From positions 38,136 to 102,135 of the forward strand of contig NZ_JAKWBF010000021.1 in the NCBI RefSeq assembly GCF_022513585.1: DNA of 64,000 bases. The letters are read 5' to 3'. The stretch is from Gordonia gummivorans (lineage in GTDB: Bacteria > Actinomycetota > Actinomycetes > Mycobacteriales > Mycobacteriaceae). The stretch's first letter is position 1. Each line of letters begins with the position of its first letter. Shown in pieces: positions 44,929-51,730 of this stretch. Position numbers and translations under genes: made by a program. A model generated the notes under the pieces. That model was not told the DNA's origin. It worked only from the letters and a program-made list of their open reading frames with translations, and ran no database searches.

Positions 44929-45426
44929 TCACCAGGGACCGTTGCCCCAAGCGTCTCCGACGTAGAACGGGTCGCCCAATCCGAGATTGGTGGGGTCGGA
45001 CACATACGAGGTGGGGCGTTCGGGTTCGGTTACTCCCGGCCCGTCTTCGCGTGTCATTTGCGCGGTCCACAGGTTGCGTGGCTGCGCCTTGTGTTTCTCC
45101 AAAACCGCGACCTCGGCGCTCAGGAAGATGTCACCCGCAGCAAAATCAGCAGCGCTGAGAGTTGCTTGAAACGATCCGGCCTGATTCGTCAGGAAACGAT
45201 CAGGGTTGCGGTACAACCGCATAGCCGCCGACAACACCACATCGACCACGGGGTCGGGAACATGTTCGGGGTCGGGGTAGTCGCGGCCTGTGATGGACCT
45301 GGCACGGACGGACACCGACCAGAGGGCGTCTTTCGCCCGCGCATAGTCGGCGCTGTCGGGCTCGAATGTGATACCGAGTCGGGCTCCGAGTCGGTCCGTG
45401 CTGGCAAGGTTCGGGAGTTCAGGCAT
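44929..45426 (-). CDS. Phage head-tail connector-like protein
   Basis: 165 aa with the layout of actinophage head-to-tail adaptor proteins: N-terminal helices (LASTDRLGARLGIT, YARAKDALWSVSVRARSITG), VPDPVVDVVLSAAMRLYRNPD, then the strand segment GSFQATLSAADFAAGDIFLSAEVAVL. It is the only recognisable virion-assembly gene in the element. Overlaps the next small gene by 8 bp. As a lone connector it could help the element use a helper phage's particles (inference). Confidence 0.62.
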   Translation of the reverse strand: MPELPNLASTDRLGARLGITFEPDSADYARAKDALWSVSVRARSITGRDYPDPEHVPDPVVDVVLSAAMRLYRNPDRFLTNQAGSFQATLSAADFAAGDIFLSAEVAVLEKHKAQPRNLWTAQMTREDGPGVTEPERPTSYVSDPTNLGLGDPFYVGDAWGNGPW

Positions 45427-45673
45427 CGGTTGCGGCCTCCTGCTCGGGTGCGCGCATCAGGGTGTCGATCGCTGCCCCAACGTGTTTCACAGCTAGGTCG
45501 CGGTCGAGTTCTCCGGCCTTCACGATGATGCGTTCGGCAAGGTCGAGAGCTTCGTCAGGTTCCAGTCCGATCGTGACGTGATGGGGCGTCACCTTGAGCA
45601 GAATTTTGTAGCTGTTGTTGCGGTTGTTCGACTGAACGGCAACGAAGCTGTCCGCGTCTCGAAATAGGGCCAT
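45419..45673 (-). CDS. Small element protein, 84 aa (strand-helix type)
   Basis: Beta-strand region (YKILLKVTPHHVTIGL) followed by the helix EPDEALDLAERIIVKAGEL. The same strand-then-helix ending occurs in at least three other short genes of the element. Overlaps the connector gene by 8 bp. Function unknown. Confidence 0.55.
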   Translation of the reverse strand: MALFRDADSFVAVQSNNRNNSYKILLKVTPHHVTIGLEPDEALDLAERIIVKAGELDRDLAVKHVGAAIDTLMRAPEQEAATDA

Positions 45674-45675
45674 AC

Positions 45676-45858
45676 TCAGACCTCCCGAAGCGCGTCGAGC
45701 AGTGCGGGCAGATCAACGGCGGGCACTGAGATTCCGTAGCTGCCTTGGTTGATCGCGATGCGTTCGAATTGCCCGAAGTTGTGCCGTGAGATGCGTATCG
45801 GCGCGGTCTCGCTATTCGTGGTTGCGAGAACTTTGGTTTCGCTCAATGGTTGAGTCAT
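45676..45858 (-). CDS. Small element protein, 60 aa (strand-helix type)
   Basis: Ends GISVPAVDLPALLDALREV, matching the pattern of its neighbours. Two bases separate its stop from the next start. Function unknown. Confidence 0.52.
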   Translation of the reverse strand: MTQPLSETKVLATTNSETAPIRISRHNFGQFERIAINQGSYGISVPAVDLPALLDALREV

Positions 45859-45870
45859 TGTTATCTCCTG

Positions 45871-46065
45871 TTATCGGTTGTCTATGGTTTCGGCGATTCC
45901 GACCAGCATGTCCGCAAGTGTGTATGCCTGCTCGATGGGCACGCGAATGCGGTTGTCTCCGCGACGCAATGTCACGAATCGGGTTTTGGTGCGTAGGTCG
46001 GTGCATAGGCTGATTTCGCAGATTTGCCGACCGTTTGCCGCTGCTAGTAAGAGATGCTTTCCCAT
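45871..46065 (-). CDS. Small element protein, 64 aa (strand-helix type)
   Basis: Ends IRVPIEQAYTLADMLVGIAE, again the strand-then-helix pattern. A GGxVTLRRGDN-like turn precedes it (TRFVTLRRGDNRIRVP). First of three tandem related genes before the connector. Confidence 0.52.
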   Translation of the reverse strand: MGKHLLLAAANGRQICEISLCTDLRTKTRFVTLRRGDNRIRVPIEQAYTLADMLVGIAETIDNR

Positions 46066-46141
46066 TTGCTTTCTAACGGCCTAATCATTGTTCGGTAGGG
46101 TGAATACACCCGAGAAGGGTGAAAGTTCGGGAGAATTGCGC

Positions 46142-46471
46142 TCAGGCCGTGCAATTGCTATTTGCCGAGTTCCTGCGGGCTCCCCATTCACGGGAAACCT
46201 GTTTCAGGACTTCCGCGTACGTTATTCGCGGTTCGATCTCCCGATGGAAGTCTTCGATCTCCGTGTCGTACCCGACACACTCGGCTTCCAGGCGTGCATC
46301 CTGCTCGGCCTTCAGTTCATGGAACAGGTCGATGCATTCTTGTGCGAACGGGTTTTGCCGGTGGGCGATCGGCTCTAGCGTTCCTGCTCGCCAACGTCTC
46401 ATATAGCAGCGATGGCATAAGTTACGGGCCTTGCCTCTGGGATTCGAGCAGTCGGTTTCAATACACGTCAC
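46142..46471 (-). CDS. Zinc-finger protein, 109 aa
   Basis: CIETDCSNPRGKARNLCHRC gives four cysteines for zinc, followed by a basic patch and a charged helix. GTG 46471 overlaps the stop of the HTH gene (GTGA). A small DNA-binding phage protein is likely. Confidence 0.58.
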   Translation of the reverse strand: MTCIETDCSNPRGKARNLCHRCYMRRWRAGTLEPIAHRQNPFAQECIDLFHELKAEQDARLEAECVGYDTEIEDFHREIEPRITYAEVLKQVSREWGARRNSANSNCTA

Positions 46472-46644
46472 TCGCTCACAGACTCGCGCTCAAGCTCCCG
46501 CAACTGCTCGCGAGTAACAAACCAGCGGCCACCAATCTTGCGGCCCCTGAGTTCTCCGGTGTCAATCAGGTTGATTGCTGTGCGCTGGGATAGTCCGGTA
46601 AGTTCGATGAGTGCTGAGATGGGTTCGTATCCGATCTCGGTCAA
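46468..46644 (-). CDS. Excisionase-like HTH protein, 58 aa
   Basis: TTG 46644 follows a run of G (AGGGGGTG) upstream. ISALIELTGLSQRTAINLID is a helix-turn-helix and GRKIGGRWFVTREQL is the wing, the form of MerR-like HTH_17 excisionases. It would direct excision with the integrase and could regulate the adjoining operon. The upstream gap 46645-46806 is AT-rich and contains TAGAAA and TATACG hexamers, a probable promoter. Confidence 0.68.
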   Translation of the reverse strand: MTEIGYEPISALIELTGLSQRTAINLIDTGELRGRKIGGRWFVTREQLRELERESVSE

Positions 46645-46806
46645 TGTTCACCCCCTGTCGTTTCGTTGTGTCCGTATATTTTCTAGTTTATTGGTTGGTG
46701 GGCAACGCAATTAGTTTTTCCGTTCCTGCGCCCATATACCATTAGTGTACAAACATGTCGGACACGAAGTTTCTTGCAGAATGTGCGCGAGTAACTCGGC
46801 CCTGAT

Positions 46807-47139
46807 TCACTTCTGCTCTTGAGCTTTCCGGCCCTCATTCCAGTCGCCGTCGCGGTTTTGCGATTTCGGCTTGAATGGTTTGCGTCCGATGTTGTTGGTG
46901 TCGCGTTTGCGCCCGTCTTTACCTGTGGGAGGTGGCGGGGGATCGTCTCTGGAACTTTCCAGAGTTGCCTTGATATCATTGGCGACGGTCTTCGGGTCCA
47001 CGCCGAGTGCGTCTGCGATTGCTTCACCAGACAAACCGTGATTCCAACGCAAATCCTCCACCGCTTCGCGGCGCTCTACAGCAGGCAGTTTGAAACCATC
47101 GAACTCGTGATAGGAGAAGGGGCCGGGTGATGCCGACAC
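46807..47139 (-). CDS. HTH DNA-binding protein with basic tail, 110 aa
   Basis: LSGEAIADALGVDPKTVANDI (about 36-56) is a helix-turn-helix. A Pro-rich hinge (DDPPPPPTGK) and a Lys/Arg/Asn-rich tail follow. Probable regulator or replication accessory, since it stands just downstream of the helicase gene cluster. Confidence 0.65.
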   Translation of the reverse strand: MSASPGPFSYHEFDGFKLPAVERREAVEDLRWNHGLSGEAIADALGVDPKTVANDIKATLESSRDDPPPPPTGKDGRKRDTNNIGRKPFKPKSQNRDGDWNEGRKAQEQK

Positions 47140-47164
47140 GACACCAACCCGGCCCTCAATCTCG

Positions 47165-47332
47165 TCAGCGTCTAGTCAACTCCCCCAACAACTCCACCAG
47201 AGAATCCACCTCCCGGCCCGACAGCCAGACTGTCGACGGACCCTGAGTCAACATCACCCCATCGCCCGACTTGCGGTCACGCACCCGCACCGGTTTCCCC
47301 TCACCATCACTGCTAATTACCTTGTCCATCAT
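47165..47332 (-). CDS. Small element protein, 55 aa (strand-helix type)
   Basis: ATG 47332 overlaps the helicase stop (ATGA). The end TVWLSGREVDSLVELLGEL repeats the strand-then-helix pattern of the genes at 45.4-46.1 kb. Function unknown; coupling hints at a helicase partner. Confidence 0.55.
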   Translation of the reverse strand: MMDKVISSDGEGKPVRVRDRKSGDGVMLTQGPSTVWLSGREVDSLVELLGELTRR

Positions 47333-48750
47333 CGCCCTTCCGCAACCGCGATGCCGGTGTAGCACCACTGCTGCTTGCCGTCTATGCGGCGCTGCTTTCG
47401 ATCAACTCTCGGCAATGTCGACCGCAACTGAGAGCCGAACTGCTGCGAGTTGGTTGCCTGGAATCCGTTTGACGCGCACCACTCCTTGAAGTGCCCGAAC
47501 AGGGCCGAAGCGGGCACGACCGCACCTTCGGAGACCTCGCACTCATCGGCCACGAACGCCGACAGGGGCGACGTGGTGCGTACGAGATCATCGGTCGCCT
47601 GCGCCGAGGACACCGGCACCGTAAATCCCCGTTGCTCATTCAACCTGTCCAGCCCATCGAGCGCCCAGTTCAGAATCCCCGGAAGCTCGGCCATCAGACG
47701 ATCACGCAAGCCCACATCCTCCCGACCGAGGAATGACTGCCCCGTCTCCAACACAAGAAACCTGTTCGCCAAAGCCGTGCTTGCATCCCGAAGATTCGGC
47801 ATCTCGTTGGTTAGCAGCATGATTCGCAGCGGCATCCGAATCGAGAACGCAGGTTTGTTCTTCTCTTCGACAGAGACCATGTCTTCACCTGTGATCGACA
47901 GCAGGCGCTCCACCGCAATGGAACTGTTGGAACCCATGCGCGCATCGCCAATCACGCCAAGCGATTTGCCTATGACTGGCTCAAGACCGAACCTCTCCCC
48001 GAGCATCGCCATTGAGATGCCGACATGTCCACCGGGTCCGATCATCTCCTGTAGAACCGTCGTCATCGTGCCTTTGCCCGATCGCGGCGCACCCTTCAGC
48101 ATGAGCGCCTTCTGTAGGTCCGTCCGGCCCGACAGCACGTAGCCGAACCACTCCCCGAGCAGGTTTTGCGATTCTTGGTCAGGCAGAACGTCATCCAGGA
48201 AGTTCAACCACGCGCTAGGTTTCGGCGCCTTCGGATCGAACCTCACAGTCGACGCGAACAGGTTGAAACGCGCCGACGTGTGAGGCTGCAACGCCCTCGT
48301 GCTGGGAAGCAGCCACCCATTGGCGACAGGGATAGCTCCGTCATCCTGAGTCAACGTCTCTTCGAAGGCATCGACCTTGGCGTGTAGGGCGTGCATGATG
48401 CCGCCGACGTTGCCCTTACCCGGCTTCCAGGCGGTCGGGTTTCCGTTGGCCCCGAGATACTTTTTGCCGTCGAGATAGGCGTAGACGCGGGATCGCATCG
48501 TGGCGTCGGGCATCTTCCGCCAGTGCTGGCCCGTGTACAGATAGAAGCTGTTTCCCCACGACTTGAACGGCTGGTTGACGTTGACCCCCAGCGCGGCAAG
48601 TAGTTTCGCCACCGCGTATGGTTCGTCTGGACCGGGGATCGTACGCACCAGGTCTTCCAAACCAGCGCGCAATTCTGGGTCTTTGGTGGTTGCGAAGATG
48701 TCTTCGACCTGTTGGGCCAGAATGTCGTCGCTGTGGTTGTCATCATCCAT
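47329..48750 (-). CDS. SF3 helicase / replication initiator, P4-D5 primase family
   Basis: 473 aa. N-terminal D5-N-type region (about 60-200), then an SF3 ATPase domain with Walker A GAPRSGKGT at 220-228 and the segment IMLLTNEMP for the sensor. The C-terminus is a winged-helix region (FGHFKEWCASNGFQ). A prim-pol primase domain is absent, so priming would come from the host or helper. It reads away from a 12-copy iteron array that starts 55 bp upstream of its ATG, the layout of a self-contained replicon as in phage P4 and PICI satellites. Confidence 0.87.
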   Translation of the reverse strand: MDDDNHSDDILAQQVEDIFATTKDPELRAGLEDLVRTIPGPDEPYAVAKLLAALGVNVNQPFKSWGNSFYLYTGQHWRKMPDATMRSRVYAYLDGKKYLGANGNPTAWKPGKGNVGGIMHALHAKVDAFEETLTQDDGAIPVANGWLLPSTRALQPHTSARFNLFASTVRFDPKAPKPSAWLNFLDDVLPDQESQNLLGEWFGYVLSGRTDLQKALMLKGAPRSGKGTMTTVLQEMIGPGGHVGISMAMLGERFGLEPVIGKSLGVIGDARMGSNSSIAVERLLSITGEDMVSVEEKNKPAFSIRMPLRIMLLTNEMPNLRDASTALANRFLVLETGQSFLGREDVGLRDRLMAELPGILNWALDGLDRLNEQRGFTVPVSSAQATDDLVRTTSPLSAFVADECEVSEGAVVPASALFGHFKEWCASNGFQATNSQQFGSQLRSTLPRVDRKQRRIDGKQQWCYTGIAVAEGR

Positions 48751-48804
48751 GTGACTCGTGTCCCTTCCGTAGGACTCTCAGGTTTTGATAAGGATTCGGG
48801 TTGC

Positions 48805-49070
48805 TGTCACCGACGTGTCACCAACCAGCCGGTGACAGCGAAGCTATGCGTGACCTGCGGTTTTGTTTAGGTGTCACCAGTGTCACCAACAAAACCCCAC
48901 TGCAGTCGTTTTGACTGACAAGCCCTGCCCGAACGAACAGAGTTGGGTTTTGTCGGTGACAGCCGGTGACACTTGGTGTTTGCCCTGGTCAGGGCATCTT
49001 TTTGGAGCCAGCCAGCCGGTGACACTGTCGGTGACAAGCCGGTGACAGCCGGTGACACTGGTCGGTGACA
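48805..49070. other. Putative replication origin: GGTGACA iteron array with dyad
   Basis: Twelve exact copies of the 7-mer GGTGACA or its complement. TGTCACC starts at 48805, 48816, 48872 and 48881; GGTGACA starts at 48831, 48955, 48965, 49018, 49030, 49041, 49051 and 49064. Neighbouring copies are 9-13 bp apart, about one helical turn. Copies flank a dyad: 48882-48897 (GTCACCAACAAAACCC) pairs with 48945-48960, 15 of 16 bases, with 47 bp between. The array turns orientation at the dyad. AT-richer DNA follows at 49090-49190. The 7-mer is close to the GGTGAACA repeat recalled for the P4 alpha protein. Confidence 0.78.
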
Positions 49071-49243
49071 GGCACGCGAGCGTGGGGCCATGCCCATTTG
49101 AAAATTCTCCCTCAACTCAAAGTTTGCCTTGCACGTCAATTGTGTTGCGCGGCAATCCAAACCAGCAAGTCCGCCGTTCAAAATTCTGAACAGGTTCACA
49201 GCCGCCCCCGGCCACCACCTGCGCTTTCGGCTCAAGAATCTGT

Positions 49244-49507
49244 TCAAGTAACTGAACAGCAACGGTCCGCATCAGTCGCCAACGTCATCGCCAGCCCATC
49301 CGAGCACCGCTCAACGAACGGCACCACCGAACCCGACTCCGCATGCAAAACACCAAGCACCACGCGACACTCCCCGTCATCGGCGTTGCGTTGCCGCAGC
49401 AGACAAACCACCGGCCACACCTCACCCTCATCCCCGTCATGCTCGCGAATCCGAACACTCATCGCCGAACCGATCGCCCCTATCTGCTCGGTTTTCCAGT
49501 CGCCCAT
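49244..49507 (-). CDS. Small element protein, 87 aa
   Basis: ATG 49507 has AAGGGG eight bases upstream. Sequence MGDWKTEQIGAIGSAMSVRI, then an acidic turn, then EVWPVVCLLRQR and GECRVVLGVL: a beta-rich small protein. It lies between the iterons and the integrase. No family recognised. Confidence 0.45.
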   Translation of the reverse strand: MGDWKTEQIGAIGSAMSVRIREHDGDEGEVWPVVCLLRQRNADDGECRVVLGVLHAESGSVVPFVERCSDGLAMTLATDADRCCSVT

Positions 49508-49685
49508 AGGCGGAACCCCTTCTACTGTCGAGACCCCCGCCGATCCGGCTTCCCCTGCCATCGGCAACACGACTAGCCCCGTCGATGCGGGGCTACCATT
49601 GGGAGTCTGTGAGCGTTGATTTGCCCACAAGAAAAGGCGGTCACGGTGGACCCGTTCCGCCTACATCAGCCATTGTACTCAGCAG

Positions 49686-49694
49686 TTATCCACA
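49686..49694 (+). promoter_or_regulatory. Perfect DnaA box
   Basis: TTATCCACA, the consensus DnaA box. A second, inverted copy is at 49742-49750. Perfect boxes are unlikely by chance in DNA of this GC content. Confidence 0.6.
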
Positions 49695-49741
49695 GACTTA
49701 CCGTCGAGTAAAGTTCGACCAGGCGTTTCATGCTCGACCCC

Positions 49742-49750
49742 TGTGGATAA
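49742..49750 (-). promoter_or_regulatory. Perfect DnaA box, inverted
   Basis: TGTGGATAA, complement of TTATCCACA, 47 bp from the first box. The stretch 49508-49860 holds no other gene that I can support; it contains these boxes, a CRP-like palindrome and a short hairpin at 49804-49820 near the integrase stop. Confidence 0.6.
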
Positions 49751-49761
49751 CACGTCACACC

Positions 49762-49777
49762 TGTGACGAAGCTCACA
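49762..49777. promoter_or_regulatory. Perfect CRP/GlxR-type palindrome in the element
   Basis: TGTGACGAAGCTCACA fits TGTGA-N6-TCACA exactly. It lies 11 bp from the second DnaA box, between the integrase stop and the small 87-aa gene. A link to host cAMP/GlxR-type control is inferred. Confidence 0.5.
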
Positions 49778-49860
49778 GCCAGAGCGTCTAAATGTCCGAT
49801 CTTATCCCACATGATGGGATTTAAGGGTTGACTCACAACGCTTCGGCATGCTAGGGCGAC

Positions 49861-50982
49861 CTAGCCGAGCGCGTTCCGCACCGCATCCCAACCCGACGAA
49901 CCCAGCCGCGCATAGCGTTGCGTCGTAGCAATCGACTGGTGCCCAAGTAGTTGCTGCACCTCCTGAATCGGAACACCCCGCTGCACCAACCGCGAAGCGT
50001 ACGTGTGCCTCAAATCATGGGGCCGGATATGCCCAACCTTCCGCTTCCGCCCCTCCACCTCCACCACAGCCGCCCGCCCCGCAGCATCAAGCCGCTTCGA
50101 GAACAACGCCGAGTCATACGGCAACCCCGCAGCATTGCCCAACAACAACGCGCTACGCGGCTTCGGCACCTTCACGAACGGAAGACTTGGCGGCTCACCG
50201 AAACCAACCAACCGCAACCGATCAGCAAGCACACCCGCCAACGTCCCCCCCAACGGAACAACGCGCTTCGCGTGACCCTTCGTCGCCTTAAACCCCTTAG
50301 CCGCCCGATCGTAAGCAATCGCAATCTCAACCGTCCGGTTCTTCACATCCACGTGATCCCACGTGAGCGCCACCGCTTCCCCCCACCTGGCCCCGGTGCC
50401 GATCAGCACATCGAACACGAACCTGTCGAACCCCTCCAACAAGTCCCGAACGGCAGTGACCTCCGCATCGGACAAGTAGCGTTCCGGCGACGGGTCCGGC
50501 TTCGGCACCGTGACGCCCTTACACGGATTCGTTGGCGGCTCCCCACGATCACCAACCGGCAGCTTCCCCGCAGCAAGCGCAGCCCGCATCACCGACGACA
50601 ACAGGTTGACGTGCTTCTGAATTGTCGATGCCGCCAGCCCGTCCCGAGACATCTCCGCAATCCACGCCTGAACGTCGGCCTGCCGAATATCCCGCAGGAA
50701 CACCTCACCCCACTTCGGCACCACACGATTAGTCAGCTTGGATTCGTCACCCTGAGCGGTGTTTGGCTGCACCACACGCTGAGCGCGCCACACCGGAAGG
50801 AACTCGGCGAACGTCAGGGTGCCCAACGCCTCAGGATCATTCCGCACCTGCTTTTCCGCGCGATCCGCTGCGCTCGCAGCTTCCAACTTCCGCCTGTAGG
50901 TGCCCGCCGATCGTTGCTTGCCGTCCGCATCGCGGTACATGCCCCGGAAGTTTCCAGACGGGAGTTTCACTGCCCAAGCCAT
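49861..50982 (-). CDS. int: Tyrosine-family site-specific integrase
   Basis: 373 aa. An N-terminal arm-binding domain, a core-binding SAM-like domain (about 55-150) and the catalytic domain with Arg199 (GTGARWGEA), His322 and Arg325 (HDLRHTYAS), His348 (LLGHQS) and nucleophile Tyr357 (TTQRYARL). All catalytic residues are intact. ATG 50982 begins MAWAVKLPSGNFRG; the frame extends upstream to 51117 but is unlike the family. It sits at the right end, next to attR, and should catalyse integration at the tRNA-Arg anticodon loop. Confidence 0.95.
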   Translation of the reverse strand: MAWAVKLPSGNFRGMYRDADGKQRSAGTYRRKLEAASAADRAEKQVRNDPEALGTLTFAEFLPVWRAQRVVQPNTAQGDESKLTNRVVPKWGEVFLRDIRQADVQAWIAEMSRDGLAASTIQKHVNLLSSVMRAALAAGKLPVGDRGEPPTNPCKGVTVPKPDPSPERYLSDAEVTAVRDLLEGFDRFVFDVLIGTGARWGEAVALTWDHVDVKNRTVEIAIAYDRAAKGFKATKGHAKRVVPLGGTLAGVLADRLRLVGFGEPPSLPFVKVPKPRSALLLGNAAGLPYDSALFSKRLDAAGRAAVVEVEGRKRKVGHIRPHDLRHTYASRLVQRGVPIQEVQQLLGHQSIATTQRYARLGSSGWDAVRNALG

Positions 50983-51173
50983 GCCGGTAAGGGTACGCGC
51001 TGCTACACGCAAGAATCTAGATCGGCAAACGTGTAGCAAACACCTATCAACCGTTGTCGTTCCCGTTCGCTCCGGTGCGTTCCCTCTGTAGGGCGACACG
51101 CTATGCGAACAGGGCATATTCGGGTTGTTCGTGCAGGTAGTGGAGTTGTGGTGTACGTTGACGCCCGAACGGT

Positions 51174-51185
51174 CTTCTAATCCCT
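51174..51185. other. attR core
   Basis: Second copy of CTTCTAATCCCT; continues directly into the 3' part of the host tRNA-Arg. Confidence 0.85.
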
Positions 51186-51215
51186 AGGTCGCAGGTTCGA
51201 GTCCTGCCGGGGGCA
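51174..51215 (+). pseudogene. 3' half of host tRNA-Arg(TCT)
   Basis: From the anticodon loop through the variable loop, T-arm (GCAGG-TTCGAGT-CCTGC), CGGGGGC acceptor strand and discriminator A at 51215. It lacks any 5' half: the preceding sequence is element DNA with no tRNA similarity. Confidence 0.88.
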
Positions 51216-51421
51216 CCGTGACACCCTTGCCGGCCTCCGGCCGGTGTGCGCCCACTGTGTCGTTTGAAAGAGATTCACGCGGGCGCGCCGTAGACAGTTC
51301 CGGCCACGGCCGTTCCCCTTGTGATCGACGGTGGAACCGGATGGCCACTCGCAAGCGTCGAACTGACATAGCCGGATACCCGGCGACGTCTCCACCCTTC
51401 CGACGTCTCGATGGAGCATTC

Positions 51422-51730
51422 ATGAGCCCGTTCACTTCGATATTCCACTTCGGCATCGATCAGCAGGAGATCACCGAGATCGCCGACACCTGGCATCGTC
51501 AGCACGTGGCGGTGCACGCCATCAGCTTCGAGGCATTCGGATCGTGCGTCGGTCCGTCGAGCGCCGTTGTCGACGCTCTGGGTGCCGCGCGGCAGCCGGC
51601 GGCGAGCGCCACGGCGTCGATCGGCAAACGGCTCGGGGACATGAGCGGTCTGTTGCGGGCGTTCAACGTCGAGGCGACCGATTCCGACGCACGTGCAGCA
51701 GCCGGATTCGACCAACTCCGGACACGCTGA
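51422..51730 (+). CDS. WXG100/ESX-like small protein
   Basis: 102 aa, helical, starting MSPFTSIFHFGIDQQEITEI, with a Trp-His instead of the usual Trp-x-Gly turn (DTWHRQH). Size, helical character and its coupled neighbour fit a partner or antigen-like protein of type VII secretion. ATG 51422 has GATGGAG upstream. The stop shares one base with the next start (TGATG). The 206 bp between the tRNA remnant and this gene carry only its presumed promoter. Confidence 0.6.
   Translation: MSPFTSIFHFGIDQQEITEIADTWHRQHVAVHAISFEAFGSCVGPSSAVVDALGAARQPAASATASIGKRLGDMSGLLRAFNVEATDSDARAAAGFDQLRTR

Larger units (their letters stand above)
39545..51185. mobile_element. 11.6-kb integrated element, phage-satellite-like, in tRNA-Arg
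   Basis: Bounded by direct copies of CTTCTAATCCCT that split a tRNA-Arg anticodon loop. From right to left it carries a tyrosine integrase, an intergenic region with DnaA boxes and a CRP-like site, an iteron array, an SF3 helicase, HTH and excisionase-like genes, zinc-finger and micro-genes, a head-tail connector, an ADP-ribosyltransferase-like gene, and a left-end plus-strand accessory block with a complete tRNA-Arg. Base composition is visibly lower in GC at about 43-47 kb than the flanks. There is no terminase, portal, major capsid, tail or lysis gene, so it is not a full prophage. Confidence 0.88.

Noticed and set aside
48805..49070. CRISPR array from repeated 7-mers
   Set aside because: Units are too short, occur in both orientations and have helical-turn spacing; no cas genes nearby.
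48867..49262. 131-codon minus-strand frame through the iteron region
   Set aside because: Its sequence is the translation of the repeats (repeated Pro-Val-Ser/Thr-Gly) and it lacks a family; the DNA repeats explain the openness.
49065..49619. 184-codon plus-strand frame next to the iterons
   Set aside because: Composition rich in Ser/Thr/Pro/Arg without a domain, and it opposes the better-supported small minus-strand gene.
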